Part shown: positions 31,738-33,428 of the stretch, piece after piece
How the letters are laid out: every line of letters begins with the position of its first letter
Numbering within the stretch: the stretch's first letter is position 1
Source of the DNA: CAZVFX01 sp964626565
GTDB taxonomy: Bacteria; Myxococcota_A; UBA9042; CAIXZC01
NCBI GenBank assembly: GCA_964626565.1
Contig: CAZVFX010000079.1
Location: forward strand, 1 to 33,428
Direction: 5' to 3'
DNA: 33,428 bases
The notes under the pieces: generated by a model
Databases searched by the model: none
The model's input: the letters and a program-made list of their open reading frames with translations, nothing else
Told to the model about the DNA's origin: nothing
Translations under genes and position numbers: made by a program

Positions 31738-33428
31738 TTGCAGAACAAGTTGCTCAGAGAGTTGGTCATCGCATCCACGGCAGCCTTGCTGCTGGCGACC
31801 CTCGATCTGGTGGGGGTGTTTGTGCTTGTGCCGGGACCATTCGGCAGCTTTGCCACCGCGGCCCACTTCTGGTTGTGTGCAACCGGGGCCCTTGCCACCT
31901 TGTTTCTGGTGTGGCAGGCGTTGTGCGCGTCACTTTCGCCCGTGGCCGCAAAGCTGCGCGCCAAGGGCGTAGCGCCGGAGTGGGCCTGGGTTCCCGGCAC
32001 GGTGGCCGTGGCCGCGCTCCTGAACAGTTCGTATGCCGGCACCAGGACACTTTTCTACGTCGGCCTGCTGCTGCTCGCCGCCGTATTCGGCGCAGCCATG
32101 GCCTGGACGCTGTCGGCGGTGCGCAGTCGGGTACCGCGGAAAGCCGTTGCCGGGGGCTGGCTTGCGGCCGCTGTGGTGTTGTTCGCGTTGGACGCCGCGA
32201 ACTTCCGGGGACTCTACCTCAGCCAGCACCTCACTGTCGGCCTTCTCACCTGGGCCGCGGCCCAGGCAGGTGTGCGCCTGGCGCTGCCGCAAGGCAGACC
32301 CGGACCGGGACTGCTGGCCCCGGCCGTGCCGGCCCTGCTTTCTGTCGTGGTGCTCTGGGCCACTCCCGAAGATGCGGTGAGCCAGAACCTCAAACACATG
32401 GTGTATTCGGCCAGCACCAGCAGCAAAGAGGCCCTCCACCTCCTGTCGTCGGTGGCCGACGCGGACAGAGATGGGTACTCCGGTCTACTGGGCGGCGGGG
32501 ACTGTGCCCCGCTGGACGGTGACATTCATCCCGGAGCAAGGGAGGTGCCGGGCGACGGCGTCGATGGGAACTGCCTGGGCGGGGACCCGACGGAACAACC
32601 GTCAGAGTCTACTTTCGCAGTGCTGCCGGCCGCAAAATCGTTCAGGTTTCGCAACGTATTGCTCATTACCGTGGACGCGTTGCGCTACGACCGGGTAGGC
32701 GGGCCCGGTGGCGACCCGGTGCTGACCGAGTTGTGGGGAACCGGTGCGGCCTTTTCCTACGCTTACTGCCCCTTTCCGGGCACCATCCTGTCCCTCTACT
32801 CCACCATGGCGTCCGTCTGGCCCGGACGGGTGCAGCTTACTCCCTTCAGAAATTTTCACGTTCCGTCCTCCGACCCGGGGATTAACCTGTTCGAAGTGCT
32901 CGCCCGGGCCGGTGTGGAAGCCCGGGCAGTTGTGTATCACCAGACGCTGGAACCCCGCTTCGGGATTACCAGAGGCGCGGCCTCGGTGTGGACAGCAGGC
33001 AGTTCGGGCACCGAAATAGTCGCGGGCGCAACCACCGACAAGGCTCTCGAACATCTGGATTCGTTGGCGCCCGGGCGTTTCTTCCTGTGGGTGCACTACT
33101 ACGATCCTCATGCGCCCTTTGTGCGAGACGACGGCACCAATACCGGGCCGGCGGAGGAGCGGTACGATGTGGAAGTCGCCCGGGCGGGGAAGGAGGTGAG
33201 CCGTCTGTTGGCCGGCCTGGAGAGCAAGGGGCTGGACCGATCTACCGCGGTGATCGTCACTGCGGACCATGGCGAGGAGTTTGGTGATCACGGGGCCTTC
33301 TTTCACGGGCAGGCGGTGTACGATGAGTCGGCCAGAGTGCCGTTCCTGGTGCGGGCCCCGGGCATCGCTCCAACGACGGTAGCCACGCCGGTCTCGCTCC
33401 TGGACCTGGCCCCCACCGTACTAGACCT
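31738..33428 (+). CDS. Membrane-anchored sulfatase-superfamily protein with MopE-like motif (3' end cut off)
   Basis: A protein of at least 563 residues whose frame runs off the window. The TTG start has AGGAG 5 nt upstream. Residues about 1-220 hold six or seven hydrophobic segments (LLATLDLVGVFVLV, LLLLAAVFGAAMAW, ALLSVVVLWA). A Ca-binding style stretch follows at about 241-275: DADRDGYSGLLGGGDC then PGAREVPGDGVDGNC, the motif of myxobacterial MopE-like proteins. An alkaline-phosphatase/sulfatase fold then begins, with VLLITVDALRYDRVG (metal Asp313), WVHYYDPHAPF, and TADHGEEFGDHG (Asp510, His511). The usual CxPxR formylglycine motif is not present; the corresponding region reads AYCPFPGTILSLYS, so a sulfatase proper is unlikely and a phosphotransferase or other hydrolase is possible. 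The active site would face the periplasm. Confidence 0.82.
   Translation, partial: MQNKLLRELVIASTAALLLATLDLVGVFVLVPGPFGSFATAAHFWLCATGALATLFLVWQALCASLSPVAAKLRAKGVAPEWAWVPGTVAVAALLNSSYAGTRTLFYVGLLLLAAVFGAAMAWTLSAVRSRVPRKAVAGGWLAAAVVLFALDAANFRGLYLSQHLTVGLLTWAAAQAGVRLALPQGRPGPGLLAPAVPALLSVVVLWATPEDAVSQNLKHMVYSASTSSKEALHLLSSVADADRDGYSGLLGGGDCAPLDGDIHPGAREVPGDGVDGNCLGGDPTEQPSESTFAVLPAAKSFRFRNVLLITVDALRYDRVGGPGGDPVLTELWGTGAAFSYAYCPFPGTILSLYSTMASVWPGRVQLTPFRNFHVPSSDPGINLFEVLARAGVEARAVVYHQTLEPRFGITRGAASVWTAGSSGTEIVAGATTDKALEHLDSLAPGRFFLWVHYYDPHAPFVRDDGTNTGPAEERYDVEVARAGKEVSRLLAGLESKGLDRSTAVIVTADHGEEFGDHGAFFHGQAVYDESARVPFLVRAPGIAPTTVATPVSLLDLAPTVLD

Noticed and set aside
31612..31866. Longer CoaE start giving 303 residues
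   Set aside because: The extension is basic, low in structure and lacks a ribosome site; GTG 31611 has GGAGG at 7 nt and gives normal length.

Overview
The window looks like chromosomal DNA of a GC-rich, Gram-negative, secretion-rich bacterium of the Myxococcota/Deltaproteobacteria type. The evidence is the many lipoprotein signal peptides, the 'CDDGNDCTDD'-style and 'CEGKECGPDGCGG'-style cysteine repeats, a MopE-like calcium motif inside a membrane sulfatase-fold protein, and an ImuA-ImuB-DnaE2 mutagenesis cassette. This placement is inferred from gene content only. No rRNA, tRNA, CRISPR array, transposase or phage gene was seen.

Left part (51-9156). A minus-strand lipid pair holds a long-type acyl-CoA dehydrogenase and a PlsC acyltransferase fused to an alpha/beta hydrolase. 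Divergent from it is the SOS mutagenesis cassette imuA-imuB-dnaE2. Its promoter carries a perfect GAAC-N4-GTTC palindrome filling the spacer between TTGACC and TATGAT, so LexA control can be read directly from the sequence.

Middle part (9205-19057). This accessory surface-protein region has a large minus-strand cysteine-rich lipoprotein, a 64-aa zinc-ribbon protein, a 35-aa small membrane ORF behind a hairpin-rich leader, and five plus-strand cysteine-rich lipoproteins (12258, 14668, 16213, 17109, 18755). Four of the five share a roughly 75-95-residue repeat with a 'CWDLCPE' core. A PLP-homeostasis gene (yggS) sits inside the array. The array shows unit loss, a chimeric unit, a leftover gene fragment, a 245-bp MITE-like inverted-repeat element and short intergenic repeats. 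It is the most novel-looking part of the window.

Right part (19062-33428). Minus-strand nucleic-acid enzymes (an RNase II/R-type exonuclease overlapping recD2) are followed by a tight four-gene plus-strand run: radical SAM protein, Ntn-hydrolase-like lipoprotein, beta-propeller lipoprotein, and a homocysteine methyltransferase/MTHF reductase fusion. A convergent minus-strand pair follows, coaE coupled to an SDR-family protein that has Phe in place of the catalytic Tyr. The window ends inside a membrane-anchored sulfatase-superfamily gene.
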